A DNA stretch of 64,000 nucleotides from Bacteroidota bacterium (GTDB taxonomy: Bacteria; Bacteroidota; Bacteroidia; Flavobacteriales_F; PHOS-HE28). A model generated the notes under the pieces. It did not search any database and had not been told where the DNA came from. It was given only the letters and a program-made list of their open reading frames with translations. Location: assembly GCA_014584605.1 (NCBI GenBank), contig JACTMO010000023.1, forward strand, positions 1-64,000. The letters are read 5' to 3'. This document shows, in pieces, positions 34,324 to 42,913 of this stretch; positions within the stretch are counted from its first letter, which is position 1; each line of letters begins with the position of its first letter. The translations under genes were made by a program, and so were the position numbers.

Positions 34324-35060
34324 CCGCGCCGGACATCCGGGTGGAGGGCCTGGTGAAGCGCTATGGGCACCGCGCCCCCCCTGCGGTGGACGGCATGGAC
34401 CTGGAGGTGCGCCCCGGCGAGTTCCTCGGCCTGCTGGGTCCCAACGGTGCCGGCAAGACCACCCTCATCGGCATCCTCACCGGCGTGCTGGCCCCCACGG
34501 CGGGCAAGGCGCTGGTGCACGGCATGGACGTGGTGAAGGAGCGCCACAGGGTGCATCGCCTCATCGGCCTGGTGCCGCAGGACATCGCCCTCTACGACAC
34601 GCTCACCGCCTGGGAGAACCTGCGCTACTTCGGCCGGTTGCACGGCCTGCGGCGCGGGCCCCTGGACCAGCGCGCCGAAGTCCTGTTGGAGCGCACCGGC
34701 CTGCGGGACCGCGCCCACGAGCAGGTGCGGGGCTGGAGCGGCGGCATGCAGCGACGCCTCAACATCGTGGCCGCCGTGTTGCACGCACCCCCGATCATCT
34801 TCCTGGACGAGCCCACCGTGGGCATCGACGTCCAGAGCCGGGCCGCCATCCGCGAACTGCTCCAGGAGATCAATGCCGAAGGCACCACCGTGCTGTACAC
34901 CGGCCACCATCTGGAAGAGGCTGAGATGCTGTGCTCACGGGTGGTGGTGATGGACCACGGGCGCCGGGTGGGCGAGGTGGCCGACATGCAGCGCGGCGAG
35001 GGCCGCGAACGGCTGGAGGACCTGTTCCTCCGCCTCACCGGGCGCGCCCTGCGCGATTGA
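34320..35060 (+). CDS. ABC transporter ATP-binding protein
   Basis: 246 residues. Walker A LLGPNGAGKTTLIG (about 38-51), Q-loop GLVPQDIALYD, signature RGWSGGMQRRLNI, Walker B IIFLDEPTVGID, H-loop LYTGHHLEEAE. This is the DrrA/NodI-type exporter subfamily. With the permease just downstream it would form an inner-membrane exporter, probably for the pigment or its precursor. Start overlaps the previous stop (ATGA). Confidence 0.93.
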   Translation: MTAPDIRVEGLVKRYGHRAPPAVDGMDLEVRPGEFLGLLGPNGAGKTTLIGILTGVLAPTAGKALVHGMDVVKERHRVHRLIGLVPQDIALYDTLTAWENLRYFGRLHGLRRGPLDQRAEVLLERTGLRDRAHEQVRGWSGGMQRRLNIVAAVLHAPPIIFLDEPTVGIDVQSRAAIRELLQEINAEGTTVLYTGHHLEEAEMLCSRVVVMDHGRRVGEVADMQRGEGRERLEDLFLRLTGRALRD

Positions 35061-35063
35061 CCC

Positions 35064-36350
35064 ATGCTCCAACGCATCCGCGCCCACGCCCACAAGGAAC
35101 TGCTTCTGCTGCTGCGGGACCGCACCGGCCTGCTGCTGGTGTTCGCCATGCCGCTGCTGTTGGTGACCGTGATGGCCGTGGTGCAGGACGCCCCCTTCCG
35201 GGATTTCAGCGACAGGCAGCTGCGCGTGCTTTACAAGGACCTGGACGACGGGCCCGTGGGCGCGGCCATCCGGCAGGGACTGGAGGCCACCGGCAGTTTC
35301 ACCCTCACCGATGGGCGTGACCTCACGGACGCCGAGCTCCGCGACCAGGTGCGCAGCGGTCGGCATCAGGTGGGCGTGCTGGTGCCCGCCAACGCCAGCG
35401 AGGTGGTCGCCGCCGGTTCGGCCCACGCCATGGCCCTGCTCTTCAACCCCCTCACCGGGGACAGCACGGCGACGACCGCACCGGACAGCTCCCGCGTATG
35501 GATGGTCGTGGACCCCACGGTCAAACACATGTTCCGCGACCTGGTGCACGGCAGCCTGGTGCGCGTGCTGGCGGGCATCAGCTCCGAGCGGCTGCTGGCC
35601 GACATGCGCGTGCGGATCGAGGCCCTGACCGGCAACAGCCTGCCCGCCCTCGACCTGCGGCGCCCCTTCGTGGGGGTGGAGCAGCACCTGGCGGCCGGCG
35701 AGCTCCACGGCGATCTGGTGGCCACCGACTCCACGGCCCACAACGTGCCCGCCTGGACCATCTTCGCCATGTTCTTCACCGTGGTGCTGCTGGCCGGCAA
35801 CATGGTGAAGGAGCGGACCTCCGGATGCATGGTGCGCCTGCTCACCATGCCCGGGGGCACGGCCGAACGGATCACCGGTCGCATCGCCGCCTACCTGCTG
35901 GTCTGCCTGGCCCAGCTGGCGTTGTTGCTCGCCGCCGGGCTCTGGCTCCTGCCCCTGCTGGGCTTGCAGGCGTTGGACCTCGGAGCGCCGGATGCGCTGC
36001 CCCTGCTCCTGGCCGCCGCCCTTACCATCGGTCTGGCGGCCACGGCCTTCGGGACCTTCATCGGTTCGGTTTGCCGCACCCAGCAGCAGTCGGCCATCCT
36101 GGGCAGCACGGCCGTGGTGCTCCTCAGCGCCATCGGAGGCATCTGGGTGCCGCTGTACATCATGCCCCGGGCCATGCAGGCCATCGGGCGTCTCTCGCCG
36201 TTGCACTGGAGCATGGAGGCCTTCAACACCGTGATCCTTCGGCAGGGCGGCCTGCTGGAGCTGGCGGCCCACCTGGTGCCGCTGCTCCTCTTCGCCGCAG
36301 TGTGCCTGCTTTTGTCCATCATGGCCGAACGGGTCGTTTCTTCGCGTTGA
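35064..36350 (+). CDS. ABC-2 type exporter permease
   Basis: 428 residues. TM1 (GLLLVFAMPLLLVTVMAVV), a large periplasmic domain (about 50-225), then five helices (WTIFAMFFTVVLLAGNMV, AAYLLVCLAQLALLLAAGLWL, LLLAAALTIGLAATAFGTFI, AVVLLSAIGGIWVPLYIM, LLLFAAVCLLLSIM). The ABC-2/YhgE-like layout and the LSPLHWSMEAFN motif are typical. It pairs with the ATPase 3 bases upstream. Confidence 0.9.
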   Translation: MLQRIRAHAHKELLLLLRDRTGLLLVFAMPLLLVTVMAVVQDAPFRDFSDRQLRVLYKDLDDGPVGAAIRQGLEATGSFTLTDGRDLTDAELRDQVRSGRHQVGVLVPANASEVVAAGSAHAMALLFNPLTGDSTATTAPDSSRVWMVVDPTVKHMFRDLVHGSLVRVLAGISSERLLADMRVRIEALTGNSLPALDLRRPFVGVEQHLAAGELHGDLVATDSTAHNVPAWTIFAMFFTVVLLAGNMVKERTSGCMVRLLTMPGGTAERITGRIAAYLLVCLAQLALLLAAGLWLLPLLGLQALDLGAPDALPLLLAAALTIGLAATAFGTFIGSVCRTQQQSAILGSTAVVLLSAIGGIWVPLYIMPRAMQAIGRLSPLHWSMEAFNTVILRQGGLLELAAHLVPLLLFAAVCLLLSIMAERVVSSR

Positions 36351-36352
36351 CC

Positions 36353-37570
36353 ATGAGCGACCGCGTGGTGATCACCGGCATGGGCGTGATCAGCGCCCTG
36401 GGCGTCAACGTGGAGGAGAATCTGCGTGCGCTGCTCGAGGAACGTTCGGGCATCGGCGACATCACCATCCTGCCCACCCGGCACCGGGGTGTCATCCCCG
36501 TGGCCGAGGTAGCGCTGGACGACGACGCCCTCGGCGCCCTGGCCGCGCCGCGCAGCCAGCGCAGCTGGACGCGTACCGCCCTGCTGGGTCTCTGTGCCGC
36601 CAAGGAGGCCCTGGCCCAGGCCGGCATCGACCCCGCCGCGGCGCGTACCGCCTTCATCTCCGCCACCACCGCAGGCGGTATCGACAAGACGGAGCCCGTG
36701 TACGACCAGTTCTACCTGCCGGAGATCCCCGATGAGGTCGCCCAGTACCTGGGCACGCACGACCCCGGCGACCACGCCCAGCGCATCGCGGCCGAACTGG
36801 GCTTCAACGACCTGGTGACCACCATCAGCACCGCGTGCTCCAGCAGCGCCAACGCCTTGAAGCTCGGCGACCGCCTGCTGCGCCACGGCCTCACCGATGT
36901 GGCCGTGGTGGGAGGCACCGATGCCTTGTGCAAGTTCACCGTCAACGGCTTCAACTCGCTCATGATCCTGGACCGCGAGCCCTGCCGCCCCTTCGACCGC
37001 GACCGGGCCGGGCTCAACCTGGGCGAGGCGGCGGCCTACCTGGTGCTGGAGACCGAGGCCCATGCGCGGGCGCGCGGCGCCGCGGTGCTCGCCGTGGTGA
37101 GCGGCCATGCCAACACCAACGAGGCCTTCCACGCCACCGCCTCTTCGCCCGATGGCACCGGGGCCTACGAGGCCATGCGGCAGGCCCTGGCCATGGCGCA
37201 GCTCGCTCCGGAGGACATCAGCTACATCAACGTGCATGGCACCGGCACCCTGAACAACGACGCCTCGGAGGGCATCGCGCTCACCCGCCTGTTCGGCAGT
37301 GCCGTGCCACCGTTCAGCAGCACCAAGTCGTTCACCGGACATACCCTCGGCGCTGCGGGCGCGGTGGAGGCGGTGTATTCGGTGCTGGCCATCCGCAACG
37401 AGGTGCACTTCGCCAACCTGCGGTGGCGCACACCGCTGGCGGAGGCCGCCCTGGTGCCCGTGGTCCGCACGCAGCGCGGCGCCCGGGTGCGCCATGTGCT
37501 CAGCAGTTCCTTCGGCTTCGGCGGCAACAACACCAGCCTGGTGCTCAGTGCACCGGTCCAGCAGGGATGA
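36353..37570 (+). CDS. Beta-ketoacyl-ACP synthase (FabB/FabF type)
   Basis: 405 residues from the ATG at 36353. Complete Cys-His-His triad: Cys162 (STACSSSANALK), His295 (INVHGTGTLNND), His330 (STKSFTGHTLGAAG), with Lys325. It elongates an acyl or aryl-polyene chain on a carrier protein. In flexirubin and aryl polyene clusters such a synthase works as a heterodimer with a chain-length-factor-like partner, which fits the next gene. ATGA overlap with that gene. Confidence 0.93.
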   Translation: MSDRVVITGMGVISALGVNVEENLRALLEERSGIGDITILPTRHRGVIPVAEVALDDDALGALAAPRSQRSWTRTALLGLCAAKEALAQAGIDPAAARTAFISATTAGGIDKTEPVYDQFYLPEIPDEVAQYLGTHDPGDHAQRIAAELGFNDLVTTISTACSSSANALKLGDRLLRHGLTDVAVVGGTDALCKFTVNGFNSLMILDREPCRPFDRDRAGLNLGEAAAYLVLETEAHARARGAAVLAVVSGHANTNEAFHATASSPDGTGAYEAMRQALAMAQLAPEDISYINVHGTGTLNNDASEGIALTRLFGSAVPPFSSTKSFTGHTLGAAGAVEAVYSVLAIRNEVHFANLRWRTPLAEAALVPVVRTQRGARVRHVLSSSFGFGGNNTSLVLSAPVQQG

Positions 37571-38685
37571 AGCGGCCGGTGTACATCCGCGAGGCCTCGG
37601 CCATCGGACCGCAGCCGGTGTTCGATACCGACCGCCTGGAACGGGTGGAGGCCTACACGGGTCATCCGCTCCGGTCCATCGTGCCGGCCCTGCGCCGCTA
37701 TGTGGACCCCGTGCGCGGCCGTCGCATGGAGAAGGTGGCCCGCATCGGGCTGGGCGCCGCGCTGAACGCCCTGGACCGGGCGGGAGGGGCCTTGCCGGAG
37801 GCCATCATCGTAGGCACCGGACTGGGGTGCATGGAGAGCACCGAGCGTTTTTTCGTGCCCCTGCTCCACAACAACGAGGACGTGCCCAACCCCACGGCCT
37901 TCATTCAAAGCACGCATAACAACGTCGCCGGGCAGATCGCCCTTGCCACCAACTGCACCGGCTACAACTTCACCTATCTGCACCGCGGCATCTCCTTCAC
38001 CAGCGCCCTGCTCGACGGTTGGATGCAGGTGGGCCTGGAGGGCAGGGGCACGGTGCTGGTGGGCGGGGCCGAATCGATCACGCCCGACTACTATACGGTG
38101 CAGCGCCGAAGCGGCATCTGGAAGCAGCACGACGTGCCCAACCTCGAAGTGCTGAAGGCCACCGACGGCGGGGCGCTGTGCGGGGAGGGCGCCGCCTTCT
38201 TCGTGCTGGGCGACGGCCCGGGCCCGGGTCCTGCGGTACGCGTGGTCGATGTGGACATCAGCTTCCGCGGCGGACCGGGCTCACTGCGCGACCGGGTGCA
38301 TGCCTTCCTGGACCGCCATGGGCTGAGCGCCGACGCGATCGATCTGCTGATGATCGGTCGCAATGGCGACGGGCCACAGGACACGGCCTACGCACCGGTG
38401 GAGACCGATCTGCCGCTGGCCACCCATGCGGCCTTCAAGCATCTCTGTGGTGAGTTCCATACCGCCAATGCGTTCGGCCTCTGGTTGCTGTGGTCGGGCT
38501 TGCGCACCGGCCATCTGCCGGGCGAAGCCGTGCTGCACCGGGGCGCGCGGTCCAACATGCGTTGGGGCCTGTTGGTGGACCATTTCCAGCGCAAGGACCA
38601 CAGCCTGGTGCTGCTGGAACGTTGCGGGCCCGAGCACCCCGACGCGCAGGCCCTGCCGTCCGGTTGCGCCGATCAGCTCCGCTGA
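37567..38685 (+). CDS. Ketosynthase-like partner with altered active site
   Basis: 372 residues. Thiolase-fold ketosynthase N-terminal domain (VARIGLGAALNALDRAG, IIVGTGLGCMESTERFF, IQSTHNNVAGQIAL). The nucleophile position reads ATNCTGYN (Cys130) rather than ACSSS. The first catalytic His region reads MIGRNGDGPQD instead of VHGTGT. The second His seems kept (CGEFHTANAFGL). This loss suggests a chain-length-factor-like or otherwise specialised subunit of the preceding synthase (inference). Last gene of the cluster; the gene at 38758-39798 converges on it. Confidence 0.82.
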   Translation: MKRPVYIREASAIGPQPVFDTDRLERVEAYTGHPLRSIVPALRRYVDPVRGRRMEKVARIGLGAALNALDRAGGALPEAIIVGTGLGCMESTERFFVPLLHNNEDVPNPTAFIQSTHNNVAGQIALATNCTGYNFTYLHRGISFTSALLDGWMQVGLEGRGTVLVGGAESITPDYYTVQRRSGIWKQHDVPNLEVLKATDGGALCGEGAAFFVLGDGPGPGPAVRVVDVDISFRGGPGSLRDRVHAFLDRHGLSADAIDLLMIGRNGDGPQDTAYAPVETDLPLATHAAFKHLCGEFHTANAFGLWLLWSGLRTGHLPGEAVLHRGARSNMRWGLLVDHFQRKDHSLVLLERCGPEHPDAQALPSGCADQLR

Positions 38686-38757
38686 GCGCGCCATCGGCCC
38701 CGGACGCATACGGCGTGACCGACCATCGGAAGTGTTCAGCTCATGCGCCGGATGCGC

Positions 38758-39798
38758 TCAGCGCTGCACCACGAACGGGCGCTCGTCCACCCGCCTGGCG
38801 TCCACGGTGCGAAGGGCATAGGTGCCGGCGGGCCAGCGGCTCACATCGATCTCCTGGGTGCGCTGCGTCTTCACGTGCCCCCAAGCGATCGCCCGGCCGG
38901 CCGCGTCGATCACGGCCCAGGTGGCAGGCTCCGAACCCGGCCACGCGAAGCGGACCGTGTGGGTGGCGGGGTTGGGCGCGACCATCACCTCGGTGGGGTC
39001 CTTCAGGTCATCGATGCCCGTGCTGATCTCGAAGGGTTCAGAGGGCAGCTGGCAGGGCAGGCCGTAGTCCACGAACACCGTGTAGGTGCCCGGGCCCCCC
39101 ATGGTGATGCACGGCGTGTTGCCAACGATGGGCTGCCAGTTCATGTACCACTGGTAGCTGATGCCCGCTGGGCTGGCGCACAGGTCGGCCCCGTTGAGGG
39201 TGATGACCGGCTGCGCGACCGGGGTGAACGCCACTTGGATGGTGACGCCCAGCTGCATGAGGAAGTTCGGACAGATGGCCGGTGCGCCGCTCACCGAATA
39301 CGCCCCGTTCTCCGTCACCGCCAGCACCGGGCCGTTGGCGCCCGGGATCGGCTGTCCACCGTTGGTCCATTGGATGTTCGTGTCGTAGGGCGGCATCAGC
39401 CTCAGCAGCAGGGTGTCGCCTTCGCAGTAGAGCAGTTCTCCGTTCGGCCCCGTGCCGTAGGTGGTATCGCCTTCGTGCATCACATACGGTAGCAGGAAGA
39501 CCCAGCCGTCCACCAGCACGGGTGGTGACATCTCCGTGCAACCTTCCAGGGTGCATTCCACCGTGAAGCTCGATCCACCATCGGTGTTGGCGTTCACCAT
39601 GTGGCCCTGCTGGACCGCGCCGGGTATCGGCTGGCCGTCCTTGTACCACTGGTAGCTGTCGTAGGGCTGGGTCATCAACACCTCCGACGCGTTCGGACAA
39701 AGCAGCACGGGATCCGGTTGGATGCTGGGATCGAAGGGGCACTGCGCCCGGAGGGATAAGATGGTGATCGAAGCGGCGAGGGTGAAGGCTGTACGCAT
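38758..39798 (-). CDS. Secreted Ig-like protein with T9SS sorting domain
   Basis: 346 residues. Signal peptide MRTAFTLAASITILSLRAQ. Three Ig/PKD-like repeats with the pattern YQWYKDGQPIPGA, IQWTNGGQPIPGA, YQWYMNWQPIVGN. The last about 75 residues (VMVAPNPATHTVRFAW, WAVIDAAGRAIAWG, RWPAGTYALRTVDARR) are a T9SS type A sorting domain. Extracellular or surface-attached; ligand unknown. 39799-40049 downstream shows no gene. Confidence 0.88.
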   Translation of the reverse strand: MRTAFTLAASITILSLRAQCPFDPSIQPDPVLLCPNASEVLMTQPYDSYQWYKDGQPIPGAVQQGHMVNANTDGGSSFTVECTLEGCTEMSPPVLVDGWVFLLPYVMHEGDTTYGTGPNGELLYCEGDTLLLRLMPPYDTNIQWTNGGQPIPGANGPVLAVTENGAYSVSGAPAICPNFLMQLGVTIQVAFTPVAQPVITLNGADLCASPAGISYQWYMNWQPIVGNTPCITMGGPGTYTVFVDYGLPCQLPSEPFEISTGIDDLKDPTEVMVAPNPATHTVRFAWPGSEPATWAVIDAAGRAIAWGHVKTQRTQEIDVSRWPAGTYALRTVDARRVDERPFVVQR

Positions 39799-40049
39799 GG
39801 TCCTGGGTCAAGGGGTTCACAGGTCGGCTCCGGAAGGTTCATGGACCGAAGTCCCGCCGTGCATTCTCCAGCCTGCCCGGTGGGTGCGCAGGTGTGGCGT
39901 CCACGGCGGATGGGTCCCGCGTCGTGGTGCTTGAAGCACATCAGGGACGATCAAGGAACTCCGGGGCTTCCACACGTGGACGCCCATGGGACGCACGGCG
40001 CTGCTTCAAGGTGACACACTTTCCGTCACCGGGACGAACCGTGCCGGTG

Positions 40050-41474
40050 CTATCGCGCCACGATGATCCTCTCCGAAGCGAAGCTCGACCGTTCGAACAG
40101 GAGCACGTACGCCCCGCGGTCGAGGCCCGCCAGGTCCAGCGTGTTGCGACCGCCGTGCAGCGCGACCTTCCACAGCGACCGTCCGGAGGCGTCGCACAGC
40201 CTTGCCTGCACCGTCCGCGCCGTTCCGGGAAGGATCGCGATCAGCTGATCCGTTGCCGGCATGGGGAACAGCTGCACCTGTTCCGCGGTGTCGTTGGCAC
40301 CGACGGCGGTACTGCCGCAGGCCAGGGCCTCGTTGGCCATGATCACCGGGCTGAACGCCATGAACATGCTGTCCCTCACGGCCGGCGCGTTGTTCACGTA
40401 GTGGAAGGAGCCGTTCTGCGACACGTTGATGCAATTGAAGGACCAGGGGAACTGGGCCAGCACGGCATCGCACACCGCATGGTCCTGGATGCTGGCCAGC
40501 ACCTTCGCTCCCAACAAGGCCTCCAGCGCAAGGCTTCCGGCGGACCAGGGGTAGTGGGTGCTCCACCAGGTGCCGGTGGCGCAGAGGGCGGACATCTCCC
40601 GCAGGAGCTGGGCACTGCCGTTGGGTACGATGGCATCGCAGGTCTGGTGGTAGAGGAAGACCGCGGGCGTATCCGGCCCCTGCACCCAGTTCTCCGCGAC
40701 CCCCAGGAGCGGGATGCCCCCGTACATCGCCGCAACGCCGGCCACCCGGTCGTCGTGCCCGTTCTGGGCGACATCACCGGCCACCGGTCCCAGGTCGGGG
40801 CGGCTGCGCTGGTCGATGGTGAGCGGCCAGGGTGCCGCATGGCAGCCCCCGAGGAAGAAGTTGGGCTCGGGGGCGGGTCCCAGCGCAGCGCAGGCGGCCG
40901 GCCGTTCGTCCGGGTCGTCCAGGAACACTGCGGTCAGGCCGCTGATGGCCCCTGCGCTCTCCCCGTACAGGAACACGTTGCAGATCGAGGTGCTGTCAAG
41001 CGGGCTACGCCCTTTCAGGAAGCGGACCGCCCCCTTCACGTCCTGCTGGGCCCTGTAGAGGGCCCGCAGCACCTCGGCGCTGTCGGGCACGTACACGCAG
41101 GGGTCGACCCCGAGGGAGATGGAGACGTTCTGCGGCACGTGGTGCCTGAGGCGGTAGCTGATGGTGGTCGCCACGTACCCGCGTTGGGCCGCTGCATGGC
41201 ACACGGTCCACAGGTCTTGCCGGGCACCGCCCATCCAGGAGCCGCCATGCACGGCCACCAGCAGGGGCCGCGCCGCATTGCCGTCGGCCACCGGGCGGAA
41301 GAGATCGAGCTTCAGGGTGTCGATCCCGCCGAGATAGTTGGTGTCCCAGCCATAGACGATGTTGCGCACCGTGTCCACCTCCCAGAGGGGCTGGGTGTAG
41401 GGTTGCGCGGTACCCGTGTGGCCCAGCAGGGCGGCGACGCCGTACGGCAGGGCGTGGAGTATGGACCGCTTCAT
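40050..41474 (-). CDS. T9SS-exported alpha/beta-hydrolase (esterase)
   Basis: 474 residues from the ATG at 41474 (MKRSILHALPYGVAALLGHTGTAQ, a signal peptide), with a TATCTTGG box 3 bases upstream. Carboxylesterase features: HGGSWMGGARQ (oxyanion region, about 84), nucleophile elbow YGESAG (about 178), and a C-terminal His region (YHQTCDAIVPNG carries the likely acid). The tail (QVQLFPMPATDQLIAIL, CDASGRSLWK, LDRGAYVLLFE) is a T9SS type A sorting domain. It would hydrolyse esters outside the cell, perhaps acylated polysaccharides. Confidence 0.85.
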   Translation of the reverse strand: MKRSILHALPYGVAALLGHTGTAQPYTQPLWEVDTVRNIVYGWDTNYLGGIDTLKLDLFRPVADGNAARPLLVAVHGGSWMGGARQDLWTVCHAAAQRGYVATTISYRLRHHVPQNVSISLGVDPCVYVPDSAEVLRALYRAQQDVKGAVRFLKGRSPLDSTSICNVFLYGESAGAISGLTAVFLDDPDERPAACAALGPAPEPNFFLGGCHAAPWPLTIDQRSRPDLGPVAGDVAQNGHDDRVAGVAAMYGGIPLLGVAENWVQGPDTPAVFLYHQTCDAIVPNGSAQLLREMSALCATGTWWSTHYPWSAGSLALEALLGAKVLASIQDHAVCDAVLAQFPWSFNCINVSQNGSFHYVNNAPAVRDSMFMAFSPVIMANEALACGSTAVGANDTAEQVQLFPMPATDQLIAILPGTARTVQARLCDASGRSLWKVALHGGRNTLDLAGLDRGAYVLLFERSSFASERIIVAR

Positions 41475-41563
41475 ACCCCAAGATACCGCAGCCCGGCTCA
41501 GCACTGGGGGGCTTGCCCGCCCGATCCTGGCTCAAAGGGAAGGACCTTGGTGGGCAATTGTGG

Positions 41564-41944
41564 TCAGCGTTTCATGGCGATCGCGCTGATCTCCACGTTG
41601 GCGCCACGCGGCAGTTCCTTCACCCCCACGGTTTCGCGGGCCGGTGCGTCTCCTTTGAAACAGGCGATGTACACGTTGCTCACCGCCGTGTAATACTGCA
41701 GATTGGTGAGGTATATCGTGCATTTCACCAGGTCGTCAAAGGTGAGGCCGGAGGCAGCCAGGATCTCGCCGATGTTCGCCATGATCTGTTCGGCCTCCTT
41801 GGTGATGTTGTCCGTCAGCACCGTTCGGGTGCCTTTCACCGATGCGATCTGGCCACTGATGAAGACGAAGCCGTTGGCCTCCACGGCGGCCGTGAAGGGG
41901 CTGGATCCTTCCAGTTTTTCGTCAAGGTGGATCGATCTTTTCAT
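41564..41944 (-). CDS. ridA: RidA family enamine/imine deaminase
   Basis: 126 residues. The fold is complete: FVFISGQIAS, ANIGEILAASGLTFDDLVK, and the active-site strand with Arg103 and Glu118 (PARETVGVKELPRGANVEIS). RidA hydrolyses reactive enamines/imines from PLP enzymes in the cytoplasm. Single gene; standard length. Confidence 0.93.
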   Translation of the reverse strand: MKRSIHLDEKLEGSSPFTAAVEANGFVFISGQIASVKGTRTVLTDNITKEAEQIMANIGEILAASGLTFDDLVKCTIYLTNLQYYTAVSNVYIACFKGDAPARETVGVKELPRGANVEISAIAMKR

Positions 41945-41999
41945 CTTGCTTTGGGTACGGCCGGTTGGTCGGCTTGTGACGAAGATGCGACGAAAGTGG

Positions 42000-42431
42000 T
42001 CAGCGCCGATGTGCGGACTTCATTCCGAGCGCCAGACGGTGCCCCAGCCAGGCCATGGGCAGGTAGGCGGCGCCGAGGTCGAGCGCGCTGAACCAGAGCG
42101 GGCTGTTGGGGATCATGCGCACGGCCATGATGCCCCCGAACAGGAAGATGGCGCCGATCACCAGGGCCAGCGGCAGCTTCCAGGAGGCGGCGGTCCGGGC
42201 TGTGATGAAGGCCCCGGCCAGTGTGCCGATGGCGTGGGCCAGAAAGGGTGCCAGCAGTTGCATGAAGCCATATTCGCCGATGTGGGCATTGATGCTGGTC
42301 ACATCGTTCACATCGACGCCGGGCGGAGGGGGCAGCAGCTTACCGCCCAGCAGGATCAGGCCCATGTTGACCAGGCTGCCCAGGAGGATGCCGACGACCA
42401 CGGCCAGGCTGTTGCGGAGGAGGGGATGCAT
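42000..42431 (-). CDS. Small membrane protein, four helices
   Basis: 143 residues from the ATG at 42431 (MHPLLRNSLAVVVGILLGSLVN); upstream codons lie in the promoter. Four hydrophobic segments, with GTLAGAFITARTAASWK and LVIGAIFLFGGIMAVRMIP. I recall similar uncharacterised membrane proteins of about 140 residues in Bacteroidota. TACCTTTC lies on the minus strand just upstream. Function unknown. Confidence 0.75.
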   Translation of the reverse strand: MHPLLRNSLAVVVGILLGSLVNMGLILLGGKLLPPPPGVDVNDVTSINAHIGEYGFMQLLAPFLAHAIGTLAGAFITARTAASWKLPLALVIGAIFLFGGIMAVRMIPNSPLWFSALDLGAAYLPMAWLGHRLALGMKSAHRR

Positions 42432-42524
42432 GCGGTGGTCTTTCCGGGAAAGGTAGGCCGGGGGCCTGGACCTGCACAACAGGTGGTGCCGGTCGCGGCG
42501 TGCGTCGGCCCGGCCGGCCCCGGC

Positions 42525-42532
42525 TACCTTTG
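42525..42532 (+). promoter_or_regulatory. -7 box, TACCTTTG, for phnA
   Basis: Exact TAnnTTTG, 8 bases before the ATG at 42541. Confidence 0.6.
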
Positions 42533-42540
42533 CCCGCGTC

Positions 42541-42882
42541 ATGAGCGAGAACCCCAAGTGCCCCGAGTGCGCGTCGTTGATCACCTATCCCACCGGAGGT
42601 TCGCAGATGTGCGCCGAGTGCGGCCATGAATGGAACCCCGCAGAACTGGAAGCGGCCGCACAGGTGAAGGATGCCAACGGCAACGTGCTGCAGGACGGCG
42701 ACGATGTGGTGGTGATTAAGGACCTGCCGGTGAAAGGCATGCCCAAGCCGGTGAAGGCCGGCACCAAGGTGAAGAACATCCGCCTTGTGGACGGTGCAGG
42801 CAACGCGGGCCACGACATCGACTGCAAGATCGATGGCTTCGGGGCCATGGGCCTGAAGAGCATCTACGTGCGGAAGGCATAG
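42541..42882 (+). CDS. phnA: PhnA/YjdM family zinc-ribbon protein
   Basis: 113 residues. Zinc ribbon with Cys7-x2-Cys10 and Cys24-x2-Cys27 ([19 protein letters not shown]). Then the conserved PhnA body ([59 protein letters not shown]). Named after the phn region of E. coli but not part of C-P lyase; its role is not settled. Divergent from the membrane protein gene. Confidence 0.93.
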   Translation: MSENPKCPECASLITYPTGGSQMCAECGHEWNPAELEAAAQVKDANGNVLQDGDDVVVIKDLPVKGMPKPVKAGTKVKNIRLVDGAGNAGHDIDCKIDGFGAMGLKSIYVRKA

Positions 42883-42913
42883 GGGAGGCCGCGCCCGGAA
42901 GGCGACGTGGGGC

